Shown here: one piece after another, positions 1-9,318 of the stretch
How positions within the stretch are numbered: the stretch's first letter is position 1
Layout of the letters: each line of letters starts with the position of its first letter
Assembly: GCA_902362805.1 (NCBI GenBank)
Contig: CABIXY010000005.1
Location: 124,001 to 188,000, forward strand
Direction: 5' to 3'
DNA length: 64,000 nt
Source: Eubacteriaceae bacterium
GTDB taxonomy: Bacteria; Bacillota; Clostridia; Peptostreptococcales; Anaerovoracaceae
The notes under the pieces: model-generated
What the model was told of the DNA's origin: nothing
Seen by the model: only the letters and a program-made list of their open reading frames with translations
Databases searched by the model: none
Position numbers and translations under genes: made by a program

Positions 1-533
1 GTTCCGCGAAAGAGCATTTCTTCTGCCAGAGGCGTTATGATCACTACTAATATAACGGCAAGGACGATATTTCCAAATTGAAAGTATTCTCTGATCATCT
101 CATTGGCTTCTTCCGCATCCGTAAATTCGCTAACGAATTCAGACAGTCCGTATTCAAAAGCAATCATGGCAAAGCTGTAAACAAGAACCGCAATCAAGGT
201 TTTTCCACCTATCCCCCGTGCCGGCCTCCACTTCAGCTTGATCACTTGGTTGCATCGAATCAAATATCTGCACAAGAAGAAAATAATCACAGTCTGGCCG
301 TTCAGGAGCCACAGTGTAACATTCATCACTTGGGAAAGACCGCCGTTCATGTCCATCATCAAAAATACCAACAATATACCGATGACAAAAGACAATCCTA
401 AATAGGCGGCGATAGGGATGCCGACCAAACCCTTCCAGCCGAGAGAACTGCTTCTATCCGGCTCCGTCGATGACTTCTCCGTTTCTGCGATTTTTTCAGG
501 CTCTGTCTTCGGTTCTAATTCCTTCATTTCCAT
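1..533 (-). CDS. CPBP family intramembrane metalloprotease, C-terminus beyond the left edge
   Basis: Partial gene running off the left edge; 177 codons are visible. The start MEMKELEPKTEPEKIAE follows a GAGGAGGTG ribosome-binding site. An acidic cytoplasmic N-terminus of about 30 residues is followed by hydrophobic segments, then PLAEEMLFRG at the window edge. That is the EExxxR signature of the CPBP (CAAX/bacteriocin-processing) intramembrane proteases, whose two Glu and Arg belong to the active site. The second conserved motif (FxxxH) would lie outside the window. Members of this family act in prenyl-protein processing, bacteriocin self-immunity or unknown roles; nothing here tells which. 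It lies downstream of gap but is separated from it by a terminator. Confidence 0.85.
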   Translation of the reverse strand, partial: MEMKELEPKTEPEKIAETEKSSTEPDRSSSLGWKGLVGIPIAAYLGLSFVIGILLVFLMMDMNGGLSQVMNVTLWLLNGQTVIIFFLCRYLIRCNQVIKLKWRPARGIGGKTLIAVLVYSFAMIAFEYGLSEFVSEFTDAEEANEMIREYFQFGNIVLAVILVVIITPLAEEMLFRG

Positions 534-620
534 CTCGTCACCTCCTCTTTCTTCTAACTTTATTATATCTAATGTAAAAGAAAAAGACTACTTAAGAATT
601 CTTAAGATGCTCCTCTGCCA

Positions 621-652
621 AAAAACAAAAAGCCGCCCGAAGGCGGCTTTTG
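621..652 (-). terminator. Rho-independent terminator of gap
   Basis: Read on the minus strand, a 10-bp stem (AAAAGCCGCC / GGCGGCTTTT) with a TTCG tetraloop is followed by TTTTTGTTTTTT. It sits just after the gap stop codon and before the CPBP gene. Confidence 0.9.
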
Positions 653-669
653 ACGCGTAGGACGAGCGT

Positions 670-1689
670 TTATTGCAGTTTTGCCATAAACTTAAGTGTT
701 CTGATCAGCTGGCAGGTATAACTCATCTCATTGTCGTACCAGGATACTACTCTGACTTCGTAGATTTTGGTGCCACATCTCTGAGCCAGGGTCTGTGTCG
801 CGTCGAAGAGAGATCCATAGGACATGCCGATGATGTCACTGGACACCAGCTCCTCCTCAGAATATCCGAAAGATTCGTCCGCCGCCGCTTTCATCGCTGC
901 ATTGAGACCTTCTACGCTGACGCTCTCCGTATCATCCTTCAGAGTGGCGTCCAGAATGGTGATAGAACCTGAAGGCACCGGAACCCTCTGGGCTGACCCG
1001 ATCAGCTTGCCAGAAAGTTCAGGGATGACCAGACCGATGGCCTTCGCTGCACCGGTGCTGTTGGGTACGATGTTGATCGCCCCTGCGCGGGCACGCCTGA
1101 AATCACCCTTTTTGTGCGGGCCGTCCAAAATCATCTGATCACCGGTATAGGCGTGAATCGTAGTCATAAAACCGGTTCTCAGTTCTCTATAGTTATTGAG
1201 CGCTTTTGCCATAGGAGCCAGGCAGTTGGTCGTGCAGCTGGCGCCGGAAACAATCAAATCATCTTTTTTAAGAGTATTGTGATTCACCCCATATACGATG
1301 GTCGGCAAATCACTTCCCGCAGGCGCAGAAATCAAAACCTTCTTTGCGCCGGCATCGATGTGAGCCTGGGATTTCGCCTTTGATGCAAAAAATCCAGTGC
1401 ATTCGAGTACGACGTCCACATCCAAAGCTTTCCAAGGCAGCTTTGCTGGATCTGGCTCCGCGTAGATTTTGATCGCTTTACCATCTACCGTGATGGACGA
1501 ATCGTCATGTTCTACAGTATGGTCTCTATATGCCCCCTGCACACTGTCGTATTTCAGAAGATAAGCCAGCATTTCCGGCTTGGTCAGGTCGTTGATAGCG
1601 ACAACCTCGAACTCCGGATCGCCAAAAATCTTGCGGAACGCTAGTCTGCCAATCCTTCCAAATCCATTAATTGCAACTTTAATACTCAT
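670..1689 (-). CDS. gap: Type I glyceraldehyde-3-phosphate dehydrogenase
   Basis: 339 aa, normal length for the phosphorylating enzyme of glycolysis, which converts glyceraldehyde-3-phosphate, NAD and phosphate to 1,3-bisphosphoglycerate. Seen: N-terminal Rossmann motif [14 protein letters not shown], Asp of the NAD site in AINDL (favours NAD over NADP), catalytic [12 protein letters not shown] with the nucleophilic Cys near residue 152, the substrate-binding HAYTGDQ with the catalytic His, and the C-terminal [12 protein letters not shown] signature. The ribosome-binding site AAAGGAGGAAATT lies ahead of the ATG. It is a single gene with its own terminator; pgk and tpi are not adjacent, unlike in many Bacillota. 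Confidence 0.97.
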   Translation of the reverse strand: MSIKVAINGFGRIGRLAFRKIFGDPEFEVVAINDLTKPEMLAYLLKYDSVQGAYRDHTVEHDDSSITVDGKAIKIYAEPDPAKLPWKALDVDVVLECTGFFASKAKSQAHIDAGAKKVLISAPAGSDLPTIVYGVNHNTLKKDDLIVSGASCTTNCLAPMAKALNNYRELRTGFMTTIHAYTGDQMILDGPHKKGDFRRARAGAINIVPNSTGAAKAIGLVIPELSGKLIGSAQRVPVPSGSITILDATLKDDTESVSVEGLNAAMKAAADESFGYSEEELVSSDIIGMSYGSLFDATQTLAQRCGTKIYEVRVVSWYDNEMSYTCQLIRTLKFMAKLQ

Positions 1690-1779
1690 AATTTCCTCCT
1701 TTTGTCCACAATACCAGCATTGATTCTTTTTTTTATTTTACCAAAGACTGTCACTGATATGCACTTGAATTTTATCTAT

Positions 1780-4700
1780 CTATCGTAAAAACTGATCTAT
1801 GGTGGAATACAGGAGCTCGGCTTCAATGGGTTTTGCCAAATGAGCATCCATACCTGCTTCCCTGGATTTTTCTATGTCCTCCGCATACGCGTTGGCTGTC
1901 ATGGCGATGATCGGCACTGTTTGCGCGTCTGGTCGATGCAGCGCTCTGATTTTTTTCGCCGCCGTCAACCCGTCCATGACCGGCATTCTGATATCCATCA
2001 GAATCAAATCAAAGGTTCCCACTGCACTTTCTTCAAACAGGCGTACGCCCGTTTTGCCGTCCTTCGCATGAATGATCTTCGCGCCCTTCACTTCTAACAG
2101 CTTGGTCGCTACCATGGTGTTCAGCGGATGATCTTCGCAGAGAAGAAAGACCTTCGTTTTAAAATCAGACCTGCTCATCTGATCGGCTTTCTGCATTTTC
2201 CTGCCAGTCCCTTCTTCTGCAATGTCCAGGCAGAGGGTTGTCTGGAATTCAGTTCCCTGTCCGATCTTACTCTCGACTGTAATATCGCCGTCCATCAGTC
2301 TGGCTAAATTTCTGGCTATAGCCAGACCCAGTCCGCTGCCCTGATATTCGGTTATGGTACCATCGTGTTCCTGTGTGAAAGGATCAAAAATCTGCCCCAT
2401 AAACTGTCGTGAAATACCGATGCCGGAATCGGAAACAGAAAACCTGACTTTTACTTTCTTTCCTGTTATTTCTAGAATTTCATACCGTAATTCTACAATT
2501 CCGCCGCTGGCAGTGAACTTGATGGCGTTGTTCAGCAGATTTAAGAGAATCTGTTTGATTCTGGTTTCATCCCCGCGGAATACGAAATCCTGCTCTGTAT
2601 GATTGACCAACTGATAGTTGATATTTTTTCGACTCGCCTGTGGAGCAATCATGGCGTTGATTTCATTAATCATAGTGCTGCAGCAGAACGGTTCACTGGC
2701 CAATACGATTTTGCCGCTTTCAATTTTGGACATATCGAGAATATCGTTTATCAGCGATAACAGATATTCAGCCGAAGACAGCGTCTTTTCAGAGTATTCT
2801 CTGCACATCTGAGCATCATTTCCGCTCTGTTTTTGTATCTCCGCCAACCCGATAATGGCGTTGAGCGGCGTACGAATTTCATGACTCATCCTGGCCATGA
2901 AGTCTGATTTGATGTTGCTTGCTTCCTCCGCCATGTGCAGAGCCGCTTTCAGTTCGTTATTTTTCTTCTCCTGTTCAGCAAGTATTTTCGTCACATCTGA
3001 GCGCGTGCAAAGAACCGTATGGTACTCCCTGTCAATGTAACAATAATGCAGACTTTTATAGCACGTCTCACCCCTTTGGGTAAGCATGGTATAGGTAAAG
3101 CTGTAACTGTCCTCTTCCTCGAGTTTTTTTAATATGACATCCAGACTGGCCTGCTCTATAAACTGCTGCCTGTCTTTTTCACTAATCAAAGCCTCCGCCC
3201 TGTGTCTGACAATATCTTCATATTTTGCTGTATCGGACTGTAAGTCCTCAAACTCTGTTTCGAAATCGTCACAGACACTGAACCTGGTCGACATGCCCGT
3301 TCTCCCATCAATTGCTACTGCAAAATCATAGTCCGTCTGAATAATGGTATCCATGATGTTTTTCAGCATCTTCTCGTAAGTAATATCCTGGCAGTAGATA
3401 AAACATACGATTTCATTGGACTCTGGTTTTTTCATGATATGAGCCGTGGTCAGAAGCCACAGGTTTTTATCACTGTTAAAATATCTGGTATTTTCCAAAT
3501 TCAAGGTCGTCGTTCCGCTAGCGAAGCTGTTCAGCAGCGCCTTCCTGCTGAACAGTTTTTTGAAGCGCTCTCGATCACCCCAATCTGGGATGTCAGCATA
3601 TACCATCTCAAAGTATTGATCTACAGATTTTCCCTTGATATTTTTAAAATGAACAAAGTCCGTCTCAGCGCTTGTTACCACATTCTGCGTCAGATTGAGC
3701 TTATAGGACGCGATAATTTTATCTCTCAGCGCCTGTCGGTACAGAAGTTCTTCAGTAAAGCGGTTCTGTGCTTCTATCAAAGGCGTGATATCTTCGCCCA
3801 CGCCAATTGCGCTGATTGGGTTTCCTTTTTCATCATAAATGGTAGAGTACCTGATCTTCTGCCATTCAACATTTGACTTCAGTGGGTTGAAGTGAATAAT
3901 AGACTCCGAATAAGGTTCCCCCTTTTCGATCGCCTGGTGAAGAGCAAGATAGTCGTCAATGCTCTCCTCCATAATATGGTTATTGTCTATCACTGTGTGG
4001 TAAGAACCTTCAATTTTTTCGTCATAGTCGATAATATGGGCGCCTTTGCTGGTATTGCAAAAGACCTGATTGACCACATCGTAAGTCCATATCGCCAGTT
4101 CTGTGGAATCCAAAGCCATGATATTTCTCAGTTCACTTTCCTTCAAGGCGCTTTCAATTGTCTTCTGTTCCGTAATATCATAAAACACGCTCTGTATCAA
4201 GTCTTTGCCGTTGATATCTTTGATTTTCGTCATAACTCCGCTGATCCAGGCGTCTTTTCCATCAGGTCTTGCGATTCTATGCTCAAAAGACTCCCTTTCT
4301 TCTGAATTGGCAACTCGCTGCAGTCTGTTTACCAGTTCTTCTCTGTCTTCTCCCACGACAAAATCCATCACATCAGTCTCAATCAGGCTGCGAGAGCTCT
4401 CTTCCATGCCCAATACCGAATAGCACATGCGGTTAGCGTAAACACAACGGACAGTATGCAAATCGCGGGTGTCGAACTGCAGAATGCCGCAAGGCAGCGT
4501 ATCGTAAAGATTCCGATGGTATTCTGACTGCCGCTCTGCCCTCTCTTGGGCTGCAAGGAGTTCAGTAATATCTTCTGCAAATTTGACAAAAGCCTCTCTG
4601 CCACGCCAATTGATCAGCTTTCCACGCACCTTGAAAGTCCGTCCATTCTCAGAATCAGTTTCAATACGGCCAGACAGACAGGTATCATTCAACTTGTCAA

Positions 4701-6087
4701 CATCGCACCAGCTGCAAGGTGTCTCTTGTCCTCTGATATAACGATAACAACGCTCTCCGATATGGCTTCCCACTTCGTGATCTCTGTATTTTGCCGCCGT
4801 ATCATTGGCATAAAGAATCTCGTGAGTATGATAATCTGCCACAAACATGATTCGATTGGTCTCGTTGAGCAAATTTACGTAAAGCTGTGATTCCTGAGAG
4901 AGATTATGATAAACGCCGTGGATAACCGGGCAGCCATCTTCTTCCCGCAGCTTTCTGCCTTGAAAATTCACCCATACTGTCTCGCTGCCCAGTTTGTGAT
5001 TCAAACGATATGTGAGGTCGATGCTTTCGTCGCTATTGACAGCCTCTTTAATAGCAGTCACAACTCTCTGCATGTCATTTTCATTGATAATGCGCGATAG
5101 ACCGTTTCTCTCCAGTTCCTTACGGTATTCCTGCGGTGTATATCCGCACATTTCGGCCACTCCATCAGAAAAGTACAGACATTCTGTGAAGCCATCCGTG
5201 AATTTAAAGGTCACTACGCCGCCTGGCATGGAATTAATCAGGTTCTTTATCTCTGCGTTGAGCCGCTCCAGGTTCTCATTCGCCTCAATGAGAGGGGTGA
5301 TGTCGATGCAAATACTGTAAATAACCTTTCTCCCATCAGGCAGCAAGGCGGCCCGTCCTTTATCATCAACCCAGATAAAACTGCCGTCCTTCTTTAACAT
5401 GCGGTAGGTGACTTGGTAGTCATCCCCCTGCCTCAGTTGGCGCTCCACCGCTTGATTGACCTTTTGCCGGTCATCCGGATGGATACAATTTTCAATCAGA
5501 CCATCGATGCGGTCAACAAATTCTGCTTCGTTTTCATAATCCAAATAGTCCAGCATGGCTTTGTTGACAAAATAAAAAGGAAAGCCATCTTCTATGTATC
5601 CGCCCATCATGCCGCCCGAGATTGCTGCATTAAAAAATTCAAAAGCTTTCTCTTTGACGTATCCCTCTGCCTGTGAAAAAGGAATATAGTCTCCGCTCTG
5701 CGGCATCAGTTCCGGCACAGAGATATGTAAAGAACAGATGACATTCCTGTCTTCTTCTGCACAAGTAGTGGCCGACATTCTGCAAGGCAAAAACACGCCT
5801 CCGCCTGTCACATTGACTTTTGTATAGGCAGTGCCGATGTTGTCAGCAAGCAGCTGCTCGGATTCCTCCACGTATTCCAATTGGTAACTTTCAGAAAAAG
5901 TGAAAATTTCATTCTTCATGTACCGAATTGCGTCCATCCTGTTGTAGACGTCCTCGTCCTCTCCAGTACCGAACCAATGAATATCCCTGCTCAGATATTC
6001 TGCTGCCCGTTCATAATCTCTTTTGATAAAATAATCATAACAGAAATCCTTTAAAAGTTTTAATGGTGAATGATTCATCTTGTCCAT
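1780..6087 (-). CDS. Giant multi-PAS hybrid sensor histidine kinase/response regulator with N-terminal NTF2-like domain
   Basis: About 1435 aa, predicted cytosolic (no transmembrane segment seen). Order: an N-terminal NTF2/SnoaL-like domain (residues ~10-130), then about six to seven PAS-type sensory domains (for example YRMLKKDGSFIWVDDKGR, the PAC part of one), one of which carries CSWC. Then a HisKA with the phospho-acceptor in MSHEIRTPLNAIIG (~residue 1070), a HATPase with GSGLGLAIA, and a C-terminal receiver with LMDIRMPVMDG. I prefer the ATG at 6087 (MDKMNHS) because AGGG lies 12 nt before it; the ATG at 6099 has no spaced ribosome-binding site. No output DNA-binding domain is attached; a separate His-phosphotransfer or diguanylate partner is likely but not seen. 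The ligand is unknown. Confidence 0.9.
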   Translation of the reverse strand: MDKMNHSPLKLLKDFCYDYFIKRDYERAAEYLSRDIHWFGTGEDEDVYNRMDAIRYMKNEIFTFSESYQLEYVEESEQLLADNIGTAYTKVNVTGGGVFLPCRMSATTCAEEDRNVICSLHISVPELMPQSGDYIPFSQAEGYVKEKAFEFFNAAISGGMMGGYIEDGFPFYFVNKAMLDYLDYENEAEFVDRIDGLIENCIHPDDRQKVNQAVERQLRQGDDYQVTYRMLKKDGSFIWVDDKGRAALLPDGRKVIYSICIDITPLIEANENLERLNAEIKNLINSMPGGVVTFKFTDGFTECLYFSDGVAEMCGYTPQEYRKELERNGLSRIINENDMQRVVTAIKEAVNSDESIDLTYRLNHKLGSETVWVNFQGRKLREEDGCPVIHGVYHNLSQESQLYVNLLNETNRIMFVADYHTHEILYANDTAAKYRDHEVGSHIGERCYRYIRGQETPCSWCDVDKLNDTCLSGRIETDSENGRTFKVRGKLINWRGREAFVKFAEDITELLAAQERAERQSEYHRNLYDTLPCGILQFDTRDLHTVRCVYANRMCYSVLGMEESSRSLIETDVMDFVVGEDREELVNRLQRVANSEERESFEHRIARPDGKDAWISGVMTKIKDINGKDLIQSVFYDITEQKTIESALKESELRNIMALDSTELAIWTYDVVNQVFCNTSKGAHIIDYDEKIEGSYHTVIDNNHIMEESIDDYLALHQAIEKGEPYSESIIHFNPLKSNVEWQKIRYSTIYDEKGNPISAIGVGEDITPLIEAQNRFTEELLYRQALRDKIIASYKLNLTQNVVTSAETDFVHFKNIKGKSVDQYFEMVYADIPDWGDRERFKKLFSRKALLNSFASGTTTLNLENTRYFNSDKNLWLLTTAHIMKKPESNEIVCFIYCQDITYEKMLKNIMDTIIQTDYDFAVAIDGRTGMSTRFSVCDDFETEFEDLQSDTAKYEDIVRHRAEALISEKDRQQFIEQASLDVILKKLEEEDSYSFTYTMLTQRGETCYKSLHYCYIDREYHTVLCTRSDVTKILAEQEKKNNELKAALHMAEEASNIKSDFMARMSHEIRTPLNAIIGLAEIQKQSGNDAQMCREYSEKTLSSAEYLLSLINDILDMSKIESGKIVLASEPFCCSTMINEINAMIAPQASRKNINYQLVNHTEQDFVFRGDETRIKQILLNLLNNAIKFTASGGIVELRYEILEITGKKVKVRFSVSDSGIGISRQFMGQIFDPFTQEHDGTITEYQGSGLGLAIARNLARLMDGDITVESKIGQGTEFQTTLCLDIAEEGTGRKMQKADQMSRSDFKTKVFLLCEDHPLNTMVATKLLEVKGAKIIHAKDGKTGVRLFEESAVGTFDLILMDIRMPVMDGLTAAKKIRALHRPDAQTVPIIAMTANAYAEDIEKSREAGMDAHLAKPIEAELLYSTIDQFLR

Positions 6088-6186
6088 AAAAAAGCACATC
6101 CCTGAGTTTAAGTAAAACGATAAGTTAACTTAAGTTTACCATAATTCACCAGGATGTGCCACGTAATTGTAAATTATTTTCTATTT

Positions 6187-6753
6187 CTACGCTTCTATAT
6201 GATCGTCTTTTACTTCTTTTCCCTCATTTTCTATCATTTGTTTCAATTGCTTAAATGCCCGATATTCTATGGTTTTGACTGTATTATACTTCAAACCGAG
6301 CATTTGTGAAATTTCTTTTAACATGAATCCGTCTACAAAACGAAGCTTGATAATCTGCGGTGCCGGATATTTCAGCTTTTCTACTAATTCGGAGAGATCG
6401 CTGTCGTCAAAATAACCGTCTATGATATCCCACACTAATATTGCTTCGGACTCTCGAAATTCTTCCCGTTCCCATTCTTCTGGCGAATACAAGATTTCTC
6501 TTTCGTTTATAATTCTCTGTTTGTGCATAAAGGACAACATTTTCCTGTATGATATTTTATATAGCCAGGAGTTCAATTTACTGATGTCATTAATTTTGTC
6601 AATATTTCTGTATGCAACAATAAAAATTTCCTGTATTAAATCGTCTTCATATTTCTTTGGGACTCTGAAGAAGGATAACGCATCTCTGACGAGGCCAAGC
6701 TGGTCACAGAGAAGGTCTCTCCGTTCTTCCAGCTCTTTGCTAGAAAGGGTCAT
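6187..6753 (-). CDS. ECF-like RNA polymerase sigma factor
   Basis: 188 aa from MTLSSKELEERRDLL. Region 2: YEDDLIQEIFIVAYRNIDKI (core binding and -10 recognition) with LNSWLYKISYRKMLSF after it. Region 4: LSELVEKLKYPAPQIIKLRFVDGFMLKEISQMLGLKYNTVKTIEYRAFKQLKQ, a helix-turn-helix for -35 recognition. The ATG overlaps the stop of the upstream HTH gene as ATGA, which fixes the start and points to translational coupling. No obvious anti-sigma membrane protein follows; the giant kinase is the next gene downstream. Target promoters are unknown. Confidence 0.85.
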   Translation of the reverse strand: MTLSSKELEERRDLLCDQLGLVRDALSFFRVPKKYEDDLIQEIFIVAYRNIDKINDISKLNSWLYKISYRKMLSFMHKQRIINEREILYSPEEWEREEFRESEAILVWDIIDGYFDDSDLSELVEKLKYPAPQIIKLRFVDGFMLKEISQMLGLKYNTVKTIEYRAFKQLKQMIENEGKEVKDDHIEA

Positions 6754-7121
6754 CTTTCTTTTAATGCCTCGACATAAAATCTGACAATCTGTTCCAAGCA
6801 TCGCAGTTGCTGCACATTGCACTGTTTCAGCGGTTCCAGTATGTTTTCTTTGATCCTTCTTTTCTCAGTGCCTTCTACCAATACATTCTCTTCCCCAGCC
6901 AGAATATAATCGGCAGATACGTCCAACACCTGTGTCAGCAAGTATAACTTTTTGATTGATACTCCTTTTTCGCCATATTCAATATCAGCAATAAATTTGC
7001 TCGATACTTCAAGCTGCCCAGCTAGTTCTTCACGGGTCAAGTTCAAAAATTCTCGTTGTTTTCTGATTCTTCGACCCATCTCGATATAGTCCAGATGCTT
7101 TAATTCGTAATCACACTTCAC
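6750..7121 (-). CDS. XRE-family helix-turn-helix regulator coupled to the sigma factor
   Basis: 123 aa, GTG start seven bases after GGGGG. The N-terminal HTH_3 domain (residues ~15-75) contains MGRRIRKQREFLNLTREELA and the recognition region VSSKFIADIEYGEKG. A short helical C-terminal tail of about 45 residues has no recognised domain. It overlaps the downstream sigma gene by four bases (ATGA), so the two products are probably made together and the regulator may control sigma expression or act as its partner. An internal ATG at residue 15 is a less likely start. An inverted repeat upstream (7160-7196) is a plausible operator. Confidence 0.85.
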   Translation of the reverse strand: MKCDYELKHLDYIEMGRRIRKQREFLNLTREELAGQLEVSSKFIADIEYGEKGVSIKKLYLLTQVLDVSADYILAGEENVLVEGTEKRRIKENILEPLKQCNVQQLRCLEQIVRFYVEALKER

Positions 7122-7159
7122 TTGGTTTCCCCCTACTCAGACGAGTTATTCACAACTAC

Positions 7160-7196
7160 TAGTTTATTTGTAGTTAACTTTCTTTTAAATAAACTA
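7160..7196. promoter_or_regulatory. Inverted repeat, candidate operator between two HTH genes
   Basis: TAGTTTATTT at 7160-7169 and its exact complement AAATAAACTA at 7187-7196 are separated by 17 bp. It lies in the 228-bp space between the divergently transcribed HTH genes at 7121 (minus) and 7350 (plus). Symmetry and position suggest a binding site for one of the two regulators; this is inference. Nearby TTTTTTCGAAAAAA (7247-7260) is a second short palindrome. Confidence 0.45.
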
Positions 7197-7349
7197 ACAG
7201 GGGAATTTTCTATAACTTAGAAGGGAAGTTCCTACTTTTTCTGACTTTTTTCGAAAAAATTCGACAGAAGTTGAAACCCTTTTGGAAATACAATACTCTA
7301 TATATATGAACGCTATTATTTGAGACATGACCGACAGGAGGAATCGTCA

Positions 7350-7736
7350 ATGGATATGAAAATGCAAGAAAGAATCGCAGAAAACATCGGTTATCTAAGG
7401 AAGATTTGTGCTTATTCACGAGAGGAGGTGGCAAAATATCTACATGTTTCCCGCATGTCGTACACCAGGTGTGAAACAGGCCAAGAAGTCATCAGTGCCA
7501 ACATACTTGTGGCTTTGGCAGAACTCTATCACCTGAGAACCAGCGTACTTCTCGAACCTGATAAGAAGGAGTTCATCAAGCAGGTGACCCTGCAGCGCAT
7601 GGGCGGTGAAATGATGAACGAACTGACCGATACCTTCTTCCGCCTCTCTCCCTTTGCGCAGGGCTGCCTGCTAGAGCGCGCCTCTATGCTGCTCAGTTTG
7701 GAGCGGGAGAAACAGGAAGAGGAAAAGCGGAAATAG
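7350..7736 (+). CDS. XRE-family helix-turn-helix regulator
   Basis: 128 aa from MDMKMQERIAENIGYLRK. The ATG at 7350 is chosen because AGGAGG sits eight bases upstream; a longer reading from TTG at 7320 has no ribosome-binding site. The HTH_3 domain covers residues ~8-65 (YSREEVAKYLHVSRMSYTRCETG), followed by LAELYHLRTSVLLEPD, the usual end of this fold. The C-terminal ~60 residues (FFRLSPFAQGCLLERASMLL) are helical and unrecognised, perhaps an oligomerisation or ligand part. It is divergent from the HTH/sigma pair and followed by a strong bidirectional terminator. Target unknown. Confidence 0.85.
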   Translation: MDMKMQERIAENIGYLRKICAYSREEVAKYLHVSRMSYTRCETGQEVISANILVALAELYHLRTSVLLEPDKKEFIKQVTLQRMGGEMMNELTDTFFRLSPFAQGCLLERASMLLSLEREKQEEEKRK

Positions 7737-7751
7737 GTCTTGAGATGTAAA

Positions 7752-7795
7752 AAGTGCTGCCTGGCAATTCTGCCCGGCAGCACTTCGTCTTTTTA
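7752..7795. terminator. Bidirectional Rho-independent terminator
   Basis: AAGTGCTGCC ... GGCAGCACTT stem with a 14-nt loop, then CGTCTTTTT on the plus strand and TTTTT on the minus side. It lies between the convergent genes ending at 7736 and 7804. Confidence 0.8.
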
Positions 7796-7803
7796 ACCAA
7801 ATA

Positions 7804-8025
7804 CTATTTTTTCTTCGCAAGTGCGGCAATCATGATGATCATCGACCCGAACATCACTGACAGTAATGCGTAAAAGGCCGGCATCAAATCCCCTGGCTCT
7901 GGCAGGACCGCCCCTGTCTGTGTTATCGTATCTACCCCAAAGACAACCAGACCGATCAATCCCAATATCCCGCATATGACAGTGACTGCCAGAGCGCCGC
8001 AGGCAATTTTCCCTCTTTTTCCCAT
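7804..8025 (-). CDS. Small two-helix membrane protein of unknown function
   Basis: 73 aa. Two hydrophobic helices (residues ~7-33, IACGALAVTVICGILGLIGL, and ~46-70, AFYALLSVMFGSMIIMIAAL) are joined by a short loop and end in AKKK, so both ends probably face the cytoplasm. I choose the second ATG (MGKRGK): AAGGAG stands nine bases before it but directly abuts the first ATG at 8034. No family is recognised. Single gene between two terminated or divergent units. Confidence 0.6.
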   Translation of the reverse strand: MGKRGKIACGALAVTVICGILGLIGLVVFGVDTITQTGAVLPEPGDLMPAFYALLSVMFGSMIIMIAALAKKK

Positions 8026-8111
8026 TAATTTCATCTCCTTTATGTATCTCCCTTTTGTACATATTATATATTACGACAAAATTCGATTCCATAGAAATGG
8101 CTTACAGAATC

Positions 8112-8162
8112 CTTACAATATTGTAAGATACCGTTCAATAACCGCCGGCTATGTGATAAAAT
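8112..8162 (+). promoter_or_regulatory. Promoter of the LOG-Nudix operon with upstream 16-bp palindrome
   Basis: CTTACAATATTGTAAG (8112-8127) is a perfect palindrome. Just downstream TTCAAT (8134-8139), 17 bp, and TAAAAT (8157-8162) form a weak sigma-A promoter for the gene at 8195. A palindrome directly upstream of -35 fits an activator or repressor site; which protein binds is unknown. Confidence 0.5.
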
Positions 8163-8194
8163 AGACAGCAGAAGAAAAAAGGAGAATTTGCATC

Positions 8195-8740
8195 ATGAAA
8201 GTTTGTCTATTTGGGGCCAGCAGTGATCAGCTGGCGCCTGTATATTTTGAAGCAGCCAGCTGCCTGGGTGAGGAAATGGGAAGACGTCAAATCGGTCTGG
8301 TCTTCGGCGGTGGTGCTACCGGGTTGATGGGGGCCATCTGCCGGGGCGTGCATAAATATGGTGGTGAAATCATCGGCATCGCGCCACGTTTTTTCGATCA
8401 GGAGGGGATTCTCTTCCAAAACTGCAGTCAGATGATTTTCACCGATACCATGCGAGAACGAAAACAGCGTATGGAGGATCTATCTGACGGCTTTGTCGTC
8501 GTTCCCGGCGGAATCGGCACTCTGGAAGAGTTCTTTGAGATTTTCACATTGAGGCAATTGAACAGACACCGTAAACCCATCGCGCTGTTCAATGTAAACG
8601 GATATTTCGATAAATTGATAGAACTTTTAGAGCATACCGCTGCAGAAGGTTTTACGGCGGGAGAGGCCTTAACACTCTTCGATATCTTTGACAGTGCTGA
8701 CCAGCTTTTAGATCATTTGATTTCGAACAAGGAGGGATAG
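8195..8740 (+). CDS. LOG-family (TIGR00730) nucleotide 5'-monophosphate phosphoribohydrolase
   Basis: 181 aa, the normal length for the family. Rossmann-like start MKVCLFGASSD, GGGATGLMGAICRGV for nucleotide binding, and the hallmark VVVPGGIGTLEEFFEI, where the Glu and the preceding Arg of MRERKQRM form the catalytic site. Members cleave AMP or cytokinin-riboside 5'-monophosphates into base and ribose 5-phosphate; in bacteria the natural substrate is usually a purine nucleotide. Ribosome-binding site AAAGGAG. The Nudix gene starts two bases after this stop, so the two form an operon and probably both act on nucleotide turnover. Confidence 0.9.
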   Translation: MKVCLFGASSDQLAPVYFEAASCLGEEMGRRQIGLVFGGGATGLMGAICRGVHKYGGEIIGIAPRFFDQEGILFQNCSQMIFTDTMRERKQRMEDLSDGFVVVPGGIGTLEEFFEIFTLRQLNRHRKPIALFNVNGYFDKLIELLEHTAAEGFTAGEALTLFDIFDSADQLLDHLISNKEG

Positions 8741-8741
8741 A

Positions 8742-9293
8742 ATGGCAGAGATACTTGATATCGTCGATGAATTCGGCAATCCAACTGGAGAAACGGTCGA
8801 TCGTCAAACTGCCCATAAAAGAGGCATTCGCCACAGAACTGCGCACGTCTGGATTCTGCGCAAAGCCGCCTCGGGCTTAGAAGTGCTTCTACAAAAGCGC
8901 AGTAAAATCAAAGACTCCAATCCAGGCTGCTATGATATCTCCAGTGCCGGCCATATTCCTTGCGGACAGGATTTTCTCACCTCTGCTCTGCGGGAACTGC
9001 AGGAGGAACTGGGCATAACCGACGTATCTGCTGAAGATCTCCATTACTGTGGTCAGCGTATCATCAAAGTGCAAAAAGTTTTTCACGGAGAACTCTTTAT
9101 CGATAACCAAATCAGCAACATCTATTGTCTCTGGCGGGATGTAGATCCTGCTCACCTGAAGTTGCAGGAATCAGAAGTCGAAGACGTCATCTGGATAAAT
9201 CTCAACAGATGCAAGGAATTGGTCAGAGTGGAAAACAAAAGCTTTCCCCACTGCATCTATCTGGAGGAATTGGAGATGCTGCCTCGTATTTAA
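8742..9293 (+). CDS. Nudix hydrolase (IPP isomerase-like subgroup)
   Basis: 183 aa. Begins EILDIVDEFGNPTGETVDR and RGIRHRTAHVWIL, typical of the subgroup that resembles isopentenyl-diphosphate isomerase, then the Nudix box GHIPCGQDFLTSALRELQEE (G-x5-E-x7-RE-x2-EE-x-G, one substitution), which binds Mg and cleaves nucleoside-diphosphate-type bonds. GGAGGG of the ribosome-binding site overlaps the end of the LOG gene. Members of this subgroup are usually annotated only as Nudix hydrolases; the substrate cannot be read from sequence. A true IPP isomerase is less likely because its Cys/Glu active-site motifs are not evident. Confidence 0.88.
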   Translation: MAEILDIVDEFGNPTGETVDRQTAHKRGIRHRTAHVWILRKAASGLEVLLQKRSKIKDSNPGCYDISSAGHIPCGQDFLTSALRELQEELGITDVSAEDLHYCGQRIIKVQKVFHGELFIDNQISNIYCLWRDVDPAHLKLQESEVEDVIWINLNRCKELVRVENKSFPHCIYLEELEMLPRI

Positions 9294-9318
9294 CGGCAGC
9301 TGCTGCAGGCATCGTTTC

